Below the pieces are notes generated by a model, which was given only the letters and a program-made list of their open reading frames with translations, was not told where the DNA came from and made no database searches. A stretch of DNA of 64,000 bases from Aeromicrobium sp. Root472D3 (GTDB lineage Bacteria; Actinomycetota; Actinomycetes; Propionibacteriales; Nocardioidaceae), in NCBI RefSeq assembly GCF_001426485.1, contig NZ_LMET01000002.1, forward strand, positions 1 through 64,000. Direction: 5' to 3'. The position numbers and the translations under genes are program-made. Below are positions 35,841-43,428 of this stretch, in pieces; position 1 is the stretch's first letter; the number at the start of each line of letters is the position of its first letter.

Positions 35841-36365
35841 TCAGGTCTGACGGACGCGCTCGCGCAGCCCGGCGGCGAGGCCGACGAGGGTCAGCCAGTC
35901 GACGAACCCGCCGCCGACCCGCGCGAGCCGCTCGCGACGCACCCCGCCGAGGCGCAGCCGCAGGTGGACGCGCGAGGTGCCCGGACCGTCGGCCGTCACC
36001 CGGATCGCCCACGACAGCCGCACGCTGCCGCGGGTGCTGACGTGCACGAGCGTCGACGGCGGCTCGAGCACCGCGACCTCGAACGTCGCGTCGGGACCGC
36101 CCCAGTCGGCGATGACGTCACCGACGGCGAGGTCCTGCAGGCCCGGCTCGATGCGCCGGTAGGCGCGACGGTCGGGCGGCACGAAGCGCTCGACCCAGCG
36201 CGGCAGGTACCAGCCCGCCCGCTGCTTGCCCAGCTGGACGAACCACGGCCACACCTGCTCGGGTGGCGCGTCGAGCCCGAACGCCCGGTCCATCACGACG
36301 TTCGCGTCGGGGACGACGTCGTCGCCGGGCAGGAGGGCTGTGACCTCGGCCGCCGTGGGGTTCAT
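35841..36365 (-). CDS. SRPBCC-fold protein
   Basis: Protein of 174 residues with the START/Bet v 1-like pattern: RAFGLDAPPEQVWPWFVQLG at the start, GDVIADWGG, then antiparallel strands (FEVAVLEPPSTLVHVST, SWAIRVTADGPGTSRVHLRLR). The final helix is hydrophobic. Such proteins bind lipids or small hydrophobic ligands; the ligand is unknown. ATG 36365 lies six bases after minus-strand TAGGGT (36377-36372), a leaderless promoter. It converges on acs. Confidence 0.8.
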   Translation of the reverse strand: MNPTAAEVTALLPGDDVVPDANVVMDRAFGLDAPPEQVWPWFVQLGKQRAGWYLPRWVERFVPPDRRAYRRIEPGLQDLAVGDVIADWGGPDATFEVAVLEPPSTLVHVSTRGSVRLSWAIRVTADGPGTSRVHLRLRLGGVRRERLARVGGGFVDWLTLVGLAAGLRERVRQT

Positions 36366-36461
36366 GTCCCGACCCTAGACGGGGGCTCCCGACGGCGACC
36401 TGCACGTCGGGCCCCGACTGCCTAGGGTGGTTGCTCCACCCCATCTCGAAGGAGCACCACC

Positions 36462-37442
36462 ATGCAGGCACGCACGCTCGGACGCACAGGACGGGACGTC
36501 TCGGTGGTCGGCCTCGGCACCTGGCAGCTCGGCGCCGACTGGGGCGACGTCACGAAGGAGGACGCCGCCGCCGTGCTCGACGCCGCGGTCGACGAGGGCG
36601 TGACGTTCTTCGACACCGCCGACGTGTACGGCGACGGGCGCAGCGAGCAGATCATCGGCGAGTACCTGCGCAGCCGCCCCGAGCTCGACGTCTTCGTCGC
36701 GACCAAGATGGGCCGCCGCGCCGAGCAGGACCCCGTGCACTTCACGATGGACAACTTCCGCACGTGGACCGACCGGTCGCGCGGCAACCTGGGGGTCGAC
36801 ACGCTCGACCTCGTGCAGCTGCACTGCCCGCCGACCGCCGTCTTCTCCGACGACCGCGTCTTCGACGACCTCGACACGCTGGTCGACGAGAAGGTCATGG
36901 CCGCCTACGGCGTCAGCGTCGAGACCGTCGACGAGGCGCTGACCGCGATCGCCCGCCCGAACGTCGCCAGCGTCCAGATCATCCTCAACGCGTTCCGGCT
37001 CAAGCCGCTCGACGAGGTGCTGCCGGCCGCGCGCGAGGCGGGCGTCGGCATCATCGCCCGCGTGCCGCTGGCATCGGGCCTGCTGTCGGGCCGCTACACC
37101 GAGCAGACGACGTTCGCCGACGACGACCACCGCACCTACAACCGCTCGGGCGAGGCGTTCGACGTCGGCGAGACGTTCTCGGGCGTCGACTTCGAGACCG
37201 GCGTCCGGGCGGCGCGCGAGTTCGGCGGGCTCGTGCCCGACGGCGTCCGGCCCGCCGAGGCGGCCATCGCGTGGATCCTCGCGCAGGACGGCGTCACGGC
37301 CGCGATCCCCGGCGCGCGCAACGTCGAGCAGGCGCGGGGCAACGCGGCCGCGGCCTCGGTCGTCCTGCCGGACGGCTTCGACGCCGGCGTGCACGACGTC
37401 TACGACCGTCTGCTGCGATCGTCGATCCACCCGCGCTGGTAG
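36462..37442 (+). CDS. Aldo/keto reductase
   Basis: NADPH-dependent (alpha/beta)8 oxidoreductase of 326 residues. The catalytic tetrad is visible: aspartate and tyrosine in FFDTADVYGDGRSE, lysine in VATKMG and histidine in VQLHCPP. NADPH-binding features PGARNVEQARGN lie near the C-terminus. It is of the YghZ/Gre3-like open-start class with substrate unknown. AAGGAG precedes ATG 36462, and TAGGGT (36423-36428) is a likely -10 box. A GNAT gene follows 41 bases later, perhaps with its own TAGGCT promoter (37447-37452). Confidence 0.9.
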   Translation: MQARTLGRTGRDVSVVGLGTWQLGADWGDVTKEDAAAVLDAAVDEGVTFFDTADVYGDGRSEQIIGEYLRSRPELDVFVATKMGRRAEQDPVHFTMDNFRTWTDRSRGNLGVDTLDLVQLHCPPTAVFSDDRVFDDLDTLVDEKVMAAYGVSVETVDEALTAIARPNVASVQIILNAFRLKPLDEVLPAAREAGVGIIARVPLASGLLSGRYTEQTTFADDDHRTYNRSGEAFDVGETFSGVDFETGVRAAREFGGLVPDGVRPAEAAIAWILAQDGVTAAIPGARNVEQARGNAAAASVVLPDGFDAGVHDVYDRLLRSSIHPRW

Positions 37443-37483
37443 GCGCTAGGCTGCGGGGCACCGGGCCGGGAGGAGGGACGTCG

Positions 37484-37939
37484 ATGATCCTCTCCGCGCC
37501 CGACCCCGCGGCCGACCCGTACGTCGTCGCGGCGCTGCTCTCGCTGCAGCGCGAGGCCTACGCCGTCGAGGCGGGCCTGATCGGCGACGACCGGCTGCCA
37601 CCGCTGCAGGAGGACGAGCACGCGCTCGCCGCGTGGCGTGGGCGGTGGCTCACGGCGTGGGACGGCGTCGACCTCGTCGGCGCCGCTGCGTGGACCTCCG
37701 GCCCCCACCGCGTCGACCTGGTCAAGGTCATGGTCGCCCCGTCGGCGGTGCGTCGCGGGATCGGCTCGGCCCTGCTGCGCCGGGTGCTGGAGGTCGCCGA
37801 CGGCCGGACGGTCGAGGTGGCGACGGGACGCGACAACGTCCCGGCGACCGCGCTGTACGCGGCGCACGGCTTCGACCACGCGGGCGACGAGCAGGTGCCG
37901 CCCGGTGTGTGGATCAGCAGGTTCGTCCGCGAGCCCTGA
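37484..37939 (+). CDS. GNAT N-acetyltransferase
   Basis: Acetyl-CoA-dependent acetyltransferase of 151 residues. The acetyl-CoA loop is VAPSAVRRGIGSALLRRVL (about 85-103), followed by NVPATALYAAHGFDHAG, the classic GNAT motif B. Substrate unknown. ATG 37484 is preceded by GGAGGAGGG. It lies downstream of the aldo/keto reductase and converges on a small unknown gene with 19 bases between stops. Confidence 0.85.
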   Translation: MILSAPDPAADPYVVAALLSLQREAYAVEAGLIGDDRLPPLQEDEHALAAWRGRWLTAWDGVDLVGAAAWTSGPHRVDLVKVMVAPSAVRRGIGSALLRRVLEVADGRTVEVATGRDNVPATALYAAHGFDHAGDEQVPPGVWISRFVREP

Positions 37940-37958
37940 GCGGTCGACCGGCGCAGTG

Positions 37959-38345
37959 CTACTCCTGCTCGATGCGCAGGGCGGCGAAGGAGTCGTCGAG
38001 CAGGATCGACTCGACGGCGTACCAGCCGTAGTCGGCCACGAGCTCCTGGATCGCGTCCTCGCCGATCTGGTCGTCGTGGACGGGGAACGCGACCCAGACG
38101 ACGGGGATCGAGCCCAGCTGCGGCAGCACCTCGTCGAAGCTGTCGGCCAGCTGCGTGCGCTCGTCGGCGAACAGGATCGCGGCGTCGACCGGCTCGGGCT
38201 CCTCCTCGTCGCGGGTCTCGATCATCTCGGCGCCCTCGGGCATCGGATCGAGCAGCGAGGTCTCCTCGACCGTCGTCCCGATGACCCACACCACGAATCC
38301 GTCGGAGATGCGCAGCTTCTCGGCGTTCGTCACGTCGGTGCTCAT
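37959..38345 (-). CDS. Small conserved protein, unknown
   Basis: Soluble protein of 128 residues, alternating sheet and helix: EKLRISDGFVVWVIG, DAAILFADERTQLADSF, IPVVWVAFPV, YGWYAVESILLDDSFAALRI. The layout resembles small actinobacterial proteins of unknown function that end in a W/A-ALR motif; I cannot name a family. ATG 38345 rather than GTG 38351 is chosen because minus-strand TAGGAT (38357-38352) ends six bases upstream, implying a leaderless transcript. Acidic overall. Confidence 0.75.
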   Translation of the reverse strand: MSTDVTNAEKLRISDGFVVWVIGTTVEETSLLDPMPEGAEMIETRDEEEPEPVDAAILFADERTQLADSFDEVLPQLGSIPVVWVAFPVHDDQIGEDAIQELVADYGWYAVESILLDDSFAALRIEQE

Positions 38346-38386
38346 GGCCACATCCTAGGGGGTCGCGACGACGTCCCGGTCGATGC

Positions 38387-39100
38387 TCAGAGGGGTCGGC
38401 GGACGGCCTCGAGGTCGCGGATGTCGCGGTCGACCTGCAGGCCCTTGTGCTCGAACCGCGTCATCGGACGACCCGCGAACCGCGGTGCCCACGTGCCGCT
38501 GAACTCGAAGTCGGGACTGCCCGCCAGCACGTCCCGCATCTGGTCGGCGTACTCCTGCCAGTCGGTCGCGAGACGCCACGTGCCGCCGGGCTCGACGACC
38601 CGGGCCGCGAGGGCGGCGAACGACGGCGTCACGAGGCGGCGCTTGTTGTGCCGCTTCTTGTGCCACGGGTCGGGGAACCAGACGCGCAGGTCGTGCACCG
38701 ACGCGGGCGGGAGCATCGTGCCGAGCGCCTCGGCGGCGTTGACGATCATGAGCCGGACGTTCTCGACCCCGCGGTGGCGCATCGTCACGAGCGTCTGCGC
38801 GACGCCGGGCACGTAGACCTCGAGGCCGAGGAAGTTCTGGTCGGGGTGCTCGTGGGCGGCGTGGACGATCGCCTCGCCGCGGCCCGTCCCGATCTCGACG
38901 ACGAGCGGGGCCTCGCGGCCGAAGAGGGCCGTCGTGTCGAGCACGTACGACGGGTCGATGGACGTCGTCGGTCCGTTGTCGGGCGCCTCGGCCACGTAGG
39001 TCGTCGCGAGCGCGTCCCACGCGGCCTGCTGCCGCTCGGACAGGCGTCCGCCGCGGCGGGTGAACGAGACGGGCTCGGTGCGATAGGGGGCGGGTTCCAC
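38387..39100 (-). CDS. trmB: tRNA (guanine-N7-)-methyltransferase
   Basis: SAM-dependent enzyme forming m7G46 in tRNA, 237 residues. It has RGGRLSERQ at the N-terminus, motif I VVEIGTGRGEA, FLGLEVYVPGV and the diagnostic FPDPWHKKRHNKRRL, then LATDWQEYADQM. The GTG at 39100 lies seven bases after minus-strand TACGCT (39113-39108), so transcription would begin at the start codon. It shares this symmetrical promoter with the divergent DinB-like gene. Confidence 0.95.
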   Translation of the reverse strand: MEPAPYRTEPVSFTRRGGRLSERQQAAWDALATTYVAEAPDNGPTTSIDPSYVLDTTALFGREAPLVVEIGTGRGEAIVHAAHEHPDQNFLGLEVYVPGVAQTLVTMRHRGVENVRLMIVNAAEALGTMLPPASVHDLRVWFPDPWHKKRHNKRRLVTPSFAALAARVVEPGGTWRLATDWQEYADQMRDVLAGSPDFEFSGTWAPRFAGRPMTRFEHKGLQVDRDIRDLEAVRRPL

Positions 39101-39106
39101 GCGCGC

Positions 39107-39113
39107 TAGCGTA
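39107..39113. promoter_or_regulatory. Symmetric divergent -10 element TAGCGTA
   Basis: TAGCGTA reads as TAGCGT on the plus strand (39107-39112) and TACGCT on the minus strand (39113-39108). GTG starts lie six bases downstream at 39119 (+) and seven bases downstream at 39100 (-). One 7-bp element can thus drive two leaderless divergent genes. The flanks CCACGCG and CGCGTGG are themselves inverted repeats. Confidence 0.65.
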
Positions 39114-39118
39114 GACGC

Positions 39119-39637
39119 GTGGACATCGAGCCTGACACCAAGGACTGGACGTGGGTGCTCGAGCGGCCCTGCCCCTCGTGCGGCTTCGACGCCGCGCAGG
39201 TCGACCCGACGGCGGTGGCCGACGGGGTGCTCGACGTGCTGCCCCGGTGGCGCGACGTGCTGGGGCGCGTCGAGGCGCGCGAGCGTCCGGCCCCGGCCAC
39301 CTGGTCGCCGCTCGAGTACGCGTGCCACGTGCGTGACGTGTTCGTCGTCTTCGACCGCCGGGTGCGGCTCATGCTCGACGGCGACGACCCCGAGTTCGAG
39401 AACTGGGACCAGGACGTCACGGCGATCGAGGACGACTACGCCGCGCAGCTGCCGTCCGAGGTGGCGTCGCAGCTCGACGTCGCGGGGCGTGCCGTCGCCG
39501 AGACGTTCGCAGCCGTGCCGGACGACGCGTGGAGCCGCACGGGGCGGCGCAGCAACGGCTCGGTCTTCACGGTCGCGACGCTGTCGACGTACTTCCTGCA
39601 CGACGTCGTGCACCACCTGCACGACGTCCACGGGTGA
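39119..39637 (+). CDS. DinB-like metal-binding fold protein
   Basis: Helical protein of 172 residues of the DinB/YfiT superfamily, with candidate metal-ligand histidines in YACHVRDVFVVFDRR and YFLHDVVHHLHDVHG. An N-terminal CPSCG adds two cysteines not typical for the fold. Some members act as mycothiol-dependent enzymes, which would fit a mycothiol-producing host, but nothing specific shows that here. GTG 39119 is the predicted transcription start. Confidence 0.8.
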   Translation: MDIEPDTKDWTWVLERPCPSCGFDAAQVDPTAVADGVLDVLPRWRDVLGRVEARERPAPATWSPLEYACHVRDVFVVFDRRVRLMLDGDDPEFENWDQDVTAIEDDYAAQLPSEVASQLDVAGRAVAETFAAVPDDAWSRTGRRSNGSVFTVATLSTYFLHDVVHHLHDVHG

Positions 39638-39711
39638 GGCCCGCGGTGCCCGAAGAGGTTGCAACACCCAACGACTGTTTCGGGATCAAACAGCCTGTCG
39701 GAAGCGTTGGA

Positions 39712-39717
39712 TAGGGT
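39712..39717 (+). promoter_or_regulatory. Probable -10 of the YccA-family gene
   Basis: TAGGGT lies 44 bases before ATG 39762. Upstream there is an inverted repeat CTGTTT (39675-39680)/AAACAG (39688-39693), and CCAACG occurs at 39668 and 39722 with its complement CGTTGG at 39705. The leader has a small CTCC/GGAG hairpin and GGAGGG as ribosome site. Confidence 0.4.
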
Positions 39718-39761
39718 AGGACCAACGACTCCATCTTCGGAGCCATCCCACGGAGGGAAAC

Positions 39762-40595
39762 ATGAAGAGCAGCAACCCTGTCTTCGCCCGCAGCGCCGAG
39801 TTCAACGGCCGCGGCGGCGCGATCGCCAACGACCCGTCCCAGTGGCAGGTCGACCTCAACGGCTCGCCCACGCACACCCAGCCCGGCACCGGCCGCATGA
39901 CGATCGACTCGGTCGTCGAGAAGACCGCGATCACGCTGGGTCTGCTCGTCGTCGCCGCAGCCGTCACGTGGTTCGCGATCGGCGACGTCATCGACCCCAC
40001 CACCGGCGAGGCCGTGATGGGCAAGGCCGCGACGTTCGCGATGGCCGGTGCGCTCATCGGCTTCGTGCTGGCGATGGTCAACTCGTTCAAGAAGGTCGTC
40101 AGCCCCGCGCTGGTGCTCGCCTACGCGGTGTTCGAGGGTGTCTTCATCGGCGCCTTCTCGAAGGTCATCGCGGCGTACGTCGGCGAGACCTCGATCGTCT
40201 TCCAGGCGGTCCTCGGCACGGTCGTCGCCTTCGCCGGCACCCTGGCCGCGTACAAGTTCTTCAACATCCAGGTGACCGACAAGTTCCGCAAGGTCATGAT
40301 GATCTCGGGCTTCGCGATCGTCGGCGTGCTGCTGATCAACATGGTGCTGAGCCTGACCGGCGTCTTCGAGTCGGGCGGCCTGCGCGGGTTCAACACCCTC
40401 GGCCTGCTGGTCTCCTGCGCGCTGGTCGTCTACGCGACCTTCTGCCTGATCCTCGACTTCGACTACGCCGAGAAGGGCATCCAGGCCGGCCTGCCCGAGC
40501 GCGAGTCCTGGCGGGTGGCCTTCGGCCTGACCGTCACGCTGGTCTGGATCTACATCGAGATCCTGCGCATCCTCGCGATCCTGCGTGGCGACTGA
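39762..40595 (+). CDS. Bax inhibitor-1/YccA family membrane protein
   Basis: Integral membrane protein of 277 residues with seven predicted segments from about residue 53, after a polar N-terminus of about 50 residues. Family features include VFEGVFIGAFSKV, FKFFN-type loop AAYKFFNIQVTDKFRK and the C-terminal LILDFDYAEKGIQAGLPERESWRVAFGL, with the conserved acidic residues of the TMBIM fold. Members are linked to calcium leak and membrane-protein quality control; the role here is unknown. It ends at a strong intrinsic terminator. Confidence 0.9.
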   Translation: MKSSNPVFARSAEFNGRGGAIANDPSQWQVDLNGSPTHTQPGTGRMTIDSVVEKTAITLGLLVVAAAVTWFAIGDVIDPTTGEAVMGKAATFAMAGALIGFVLAMVNSFKKVVSPALVLAYAVFEGVFIGAFSKVIAAYVGETSIVFQAVLGTVVAFAGTLAAYKFFNIQVTDKFRKVMMISGFAIVGVLLINMVLSLTGVFESGGLRGFNTLGLLVSCALVVYATFCLILDFDYAEKGIQAGLPERESWRVAFGLTVTLVWIYIEILRILAILRGD

Positions 40596-40613
40596 GCGCA
40601 GCTGAACCACTGA

Positions 40614-40652
40614 CGATGGCCGGTCCCCTCGGGGGCCGGCCATCGGTCTTTT
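40614..40652 (+). terminator. Intrinsic terminator after the YccA-family gene
   Basis: CGATGGCCGG (40614-40623) pairs with CCGGCCATCG (40636-40645); a G-T wobble and CCCC/GGGG extend the stem to about 15 bp. GTCTTTTCC follows, a rare clear T-run in this window. Confidence 0.88.
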
Positions 40653-40665
40653 CCGTCGCCCGCGG

Positions 40666-40713
40666 GGACGTCATCACGTCAGTACCCAGGCTGCCCCAGG
40701 CGTGATGACGTCC
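40666..40713 (-). terminator. Inverted repeat at 3' end of SGNH gene
   Basis: GGACGTCATCACG (40666-40678) and CGTGATGACGTCC (40701-40713) are perfectly complementary, and CGCCC/GGGCG (40657-40661, 40714-40718) can add an outer helix. It lies just beyond the stop of the minus-strand hydrolase gene and is probably its terminator. Confidence 0.65.
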
Positions 40714-40741
40714 GGGCGGGGCGGGGGTGGACCGGCAGGCG

Positions 40742-41686
40742 TCAGCCGGCGCGGCGGCGGCGCAGCACGGTGGCCCAGCGGCCACCCTGGGCGGCACCGT
40801 CCTGGACGACCTGGGTGCCTGCGTTCTCGGCGGCCTCGGCGGCCGCCTCGCGCACCGACATGAGGTCGCGGGGACGCTCGGTCGAGGCGTAGCCCGCGTA
40901 CGCCAGGGTGCGGGCGCGCTCGCGCAGCGACGCGGCGACCGCCGGCACCATGACCGAGACCATGTTGGCGTAGCCCGTCTCGGACGGGTGGAAGCGGTCG
41001 AGACCGAACATGATGTCGCGGTTCTCGGTGAACAGGTTGCCGAGCAGGTCGCCCAGCGACACGGCCCGCCCGCCCGCGCCGACGACGGCGACGGTCTGCT
41101 TGCGGGCCAGGTTGCGGCTCCAGCGACGGGCCACGGAGCGCAGCGGCTGCATGATGGGCCGCACCGAGCCGAGGTCGGGGGTCGTGCCCACCACGACCTC
41201 GCAGTCGGCGGCCACGAGGTGCCGCACGACGTCGCCGAGCTGGCGGGCCGACGTGCTGGGCGGCACCTGGTGCGTCACGTCGTTGGTGCCGACGACGATG
41301 ACCGCGACGTGCGGCTGCCAGCCGTCGACCTCGGCGATCTGCTGCATCAGCTCGGACGTCTGCGCGCCCACGACGGCGCGGCACCGCACCTCGACGGGTG
41401 CGTCCATGACGTGCGCGAGACCGATGCCCAGCATCGCCGACGGCGTCGCCTCGGCGGTCGTCATGCCGTAGCCCACCGCGGCCGAGTCGCCGATCACGAG
41501 CAGTCGGATGGTCTGGCCCGGCAGGTCGTCGCCGTAGGTGCCGTCGGGCAGCGGCGGACGCTCGTCGGTCGTGCCGATCGCGCGGCGGGCGAGCACGGCC
41601 TCGCCGATCAGGAACCCGTAGAAACCGGTGATGGTGGCTCCGCTGCCGATGAGTGCAGTCGTGGCTGCTCGACGGGGACGGACCAT
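40742..41686 (-). CDS. Exported SGNH/GDSL hydrolase
   Basis: Serine esterase-type hydrolase of 314 residues. An N-terminal hydrophobic segment (about 8-30, TTALIGSGATITGFYGFLIG) suggests membrane anchoring. Block I is VIGDSAAVGYG with the nucleophile serine, block III is VVGTNDVTHQ, and block V is LDRFHPSETGY with Asp and His. The substrate could be an acyl or acetyl ester of envelope polymers. ATG 41686 follows a consensus minus-strand TAAAAT (41698-41693) by six bases, a strong leaderless promoter. An arginine-rich tail ends the protein. Confidence 0.88.
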   Translation of the reverse strand: MVRPRRAATTALIGSGATITGFYGFLIGEAVLARRAIGTTDERPPLPDGTYGDDLPGQTIRLLVIGDSAAVGYGMTTAEATPSAMLGIGLAHVMDAPVEVRCRAVVGAQTSELMQQIAEVDGWQPHVAVIVVGTNDVTHQVPPSTSARQLGDVVRHLVAADCEVVVGTTPDLGSVRPIMQPLRSVARRWSRNLARKQTVAVVGAGGRAVSLGDLLGNLFTENRDIMFGLDRFHPSETGYANMVSVMVPAVAASLRERARTLAYAGYASTERPRDLMSVREAAAEAAENAGTQVVQDGAAQGGRWATVLRRRRAG

Positions 41687-41760
41687 AAACCGATTTTACG
41701 ATGCGGCGGACGGCACGATCGACTCGGGACGTCCCGACGTGAGATGTCTCTCCCCGCCCC

Positions 41761-41766
41761 TAGAGT
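41761..41766 (+). promoter_or_regulatory. -10 box of phosphatase-pirin operon (leaderless)
   Basis: TAGAGT ends six bases before GTG 41773 with no ribosome-binding site between. Confidence 0.5.
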
Positions 41767-41772
41767 GGCCGC

Positions 41773-42471
41773 GTGCCCGATCTGACGCCCAACCTCCGCG
41801 ACATCGGCGGCCGCCCCACGACCGACGGGCGCACCGTCGCGACGGGTCGCGTCCTGCGCAGCGCCGTGCCCCACGCCGACGACCACGGCCCCGACGGGCA
41901 CGACTGGCCGCCGGCCCTCGTGATCGACCTCAGGTCGCCCAGCGAGTCTCGGGCAGGTCACCCCCTCGAGGCGGCCGGCTCGCGCGTCGTCAACGTGCCG
42001 CTGCTGGCGGCGCTGCGCCCCGGTGTCGCTCCTGCCGAGAGCCTGGCGATGCTCTACCGCATCGTGCTCGACGACGCCGCGCACGAGCTCGTCCGCCTGG
42101 TCGACGAGGTGTCGCGCGAGACCGGCACGGTCCTGATCCACTGCGCGGCCGGCAAGGACCGCACCGGCATCGCCGTCGCCCTGCTGCTGCGCCTCGTGGG
42201 CGTGCCGCGCGACGAGGTGCTGCACGACTACCGGCTCACCGAGCACGCGCTCGTCGAGATCGACCGCCGACTGCGCCCGCCGACGTCCGCCCCCGCGTCG
42301 GCGGCGCCGGGACACACCTACCCGCCGGGCTTCGCGCACGTGTCGCCCGAGGCGATCGACGCGGTCCTCGACGTGTGGGACGAGCACCCGGCCGGGGTCG
42401 AGGGCTGGTTCGTCGAGGTGGGCGGAACTTCGGCCTCGCTCGACCAGCTGCGTCGTACGCTCCTGGCATGA
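41773..42471 (+). CDS. Tyrosine-protein phosphatase, PtpB-like
   Basis: Protein phosphatase of 232 residues with the fold and order of mycobacterial PtpB: N-terminal NLRDIGGRPT, VLRSAVPH, VIDLRSPSE and the P-loop HCAAGKDRTG (CX5R; about 125-134), followed by helices with HDYRLTEHAL. PtpB-type enzymes act on phosphotyrosine and some on phosphoinositides. No secretion signal. The start is the leaderless GTG at 41773. Its stop overlaps the ATG of the pirin gene (ATGA). Confidence 0.9.
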   Translation: MPDLTPNLRDIGGRPTTDGRTVATGRVLRSAVPHADDHGPDGHDWPPALVIDLRSPSESRAGHPLEAAGSRVVNVPLLAALRPGVAPAESLAMLYRIVLDDAAHELVRLVDEVSRETGTVLIHCAAGKDRTGIAVALLLRLVGVPRDEVLHDYRLTEHALVEIDRRLRPPTSAPASAAPGHTYPPGFAHVSPEAIDAVLDVWDEHPAGVEGWFVEVGGTSASLDQLRRTLLA

Positions 42472-43367
42472 CCCACGACCTGACGCTCGGGGCCCGCGAG
42501 GTGCCCCTCGGTGGCCTGCGCGGCCTCACGGTGCACCGCACGCTGCCGCAGAAGGGCTTCCCGACGGTGGGGGCGTGGTGCTTCGTCGACCACTTCGGAC
42601 CCACCAGCCACCCCATGGCGGTGCTGCCGCACCCGCACACGGGCCTGCAGACCGTCACGTGGCCCCTCGCGGGCGAGATCCGGCACCGCGACAGCCTCGG
42701 CAGCGACGTCGTGCTCAAGCCCGGCGAGCTGAACCTGATGACGTCCGGCGACGGCGTCTCGCACTCGGAGTTCTCGGTCGGCGACCCCGACGCGCCGATG
42801 CACGGCATCCAGCTGTGGGTGGCCCTGCCGGCCGGCGCGCTCGACGGCCCGGCAGGGTTCGAGCACCACCCCGACCTGCCGGTCGCCGAGGGCGACGGGT
42901 GGACGGCGACCGTGCTCCTGGGCGAGCTCGGTGGCGCCTCGTCACCCGCCACGACGTACACGCCGATCGTCGGTGCCGAGCTCTCGGTCGAGCCCGGGGC
43001 GTCCACGATCCCGCTGCGTCCCGACTTCGAGCACGCGGTCCTGGCCGTCGACGGGCCGGTCGTCGTCGACGGTGTCGAGGTCGCCCGCCGCGAGCTGCGC
43101 TACCTCGCGCCCGGACGTTCGCAGGTCGGCGTGCAGGTGCCCGCTGCCACGACGCTCCTGCTGATCGGCGGCGAGCCGTTCGACGAGGAGCTCGTCATGT
43201 GGTGGAACTTCATCGGACGGTCGCACGACGACATCGTCCTGGCCCGCGACGACTGGCAGGCCGCCGCCGAGCGCTTCGGCCACGTCGACGGGCACGACGG
43301 CAAGGTCATCCCGGCGCCTCCGCTGCCCGAGGTGCGCCTGACGCCGCGTCGACGCTCTGTCGGCTAG
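42468..43367 (+). CDS. Pirin family protein
   Basis: Double cupin of 299 residues. The N-terminal cupin has the pirin metal ligands in PHPHTGLQTVTW and SHSEF, and LMTSGDGVSHSE is characteristic. Some bacterial pirins are quercetin dioxygenases, others regulate metabolic enzymes; the role here is open. It is coupled to the phosphatase gene by an ATGA overlap, so a joint signalling or redox role is possible. Confidence 0.9.
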   Translation: MTHDLTLGAREVPLGGLRGLTVHRTLPQKGFPTVGAWCFVDHFGPTSHPMAVLPHPHTGLQTVTWPLAGEIRHRDSLGSDVVLKPGELNLMTSGDGVSHSEFSVGDPDAPMHGIQLWVALPAGALDGPAGFEHHPDLPVAEGDGWTATVLLGELGGASSPATTYTPIVGAELSVEPGASTIPLRPDFEHAVLAVDGPVVVDGVEVARRELRYLAPGRSQVGVQVPAATTLLLIGGEPFDEELVMWWNFIGRSHDDIVLARDDWQAAAERFGHVDGHDGKVIPAPPLPEVRLTPRRRSVG

Positions 43368-43380
43368 CGCCCCGGTCTGG

Positions 43381-43418
43381 TACCGTCGATCTCAGATACC
43401 GTTGGTATGTGAGATCGA
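43381..43418 (+). promoter_or_regulatory. SDR-P450 promoter with 33-bp palindrome
   Basis: A -10 box TACCGT (43381-43386) is followed by an inverted repeat with arms 43386-43400 and 43404-43418 around GTT; 14 of 15 arm positions are complementary. Its inner part is CTCAGATACC/GGTATGTGAG. It covers the expected transcription start and early leader, so it is a likely repressor operator, ten bases before ATG 43429. Confidence 0.65.
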
Positions 43419-43428
43419 GAGGCTCGTC

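Noticed and set aside
39661..39730. CCAACG/CGTTGG copies upstream of the YccA-family gene as an operator
   Set aside because: Six-base matches at irregular spacing in GC-rich DNA are weak; noted only as part of the promoter description.
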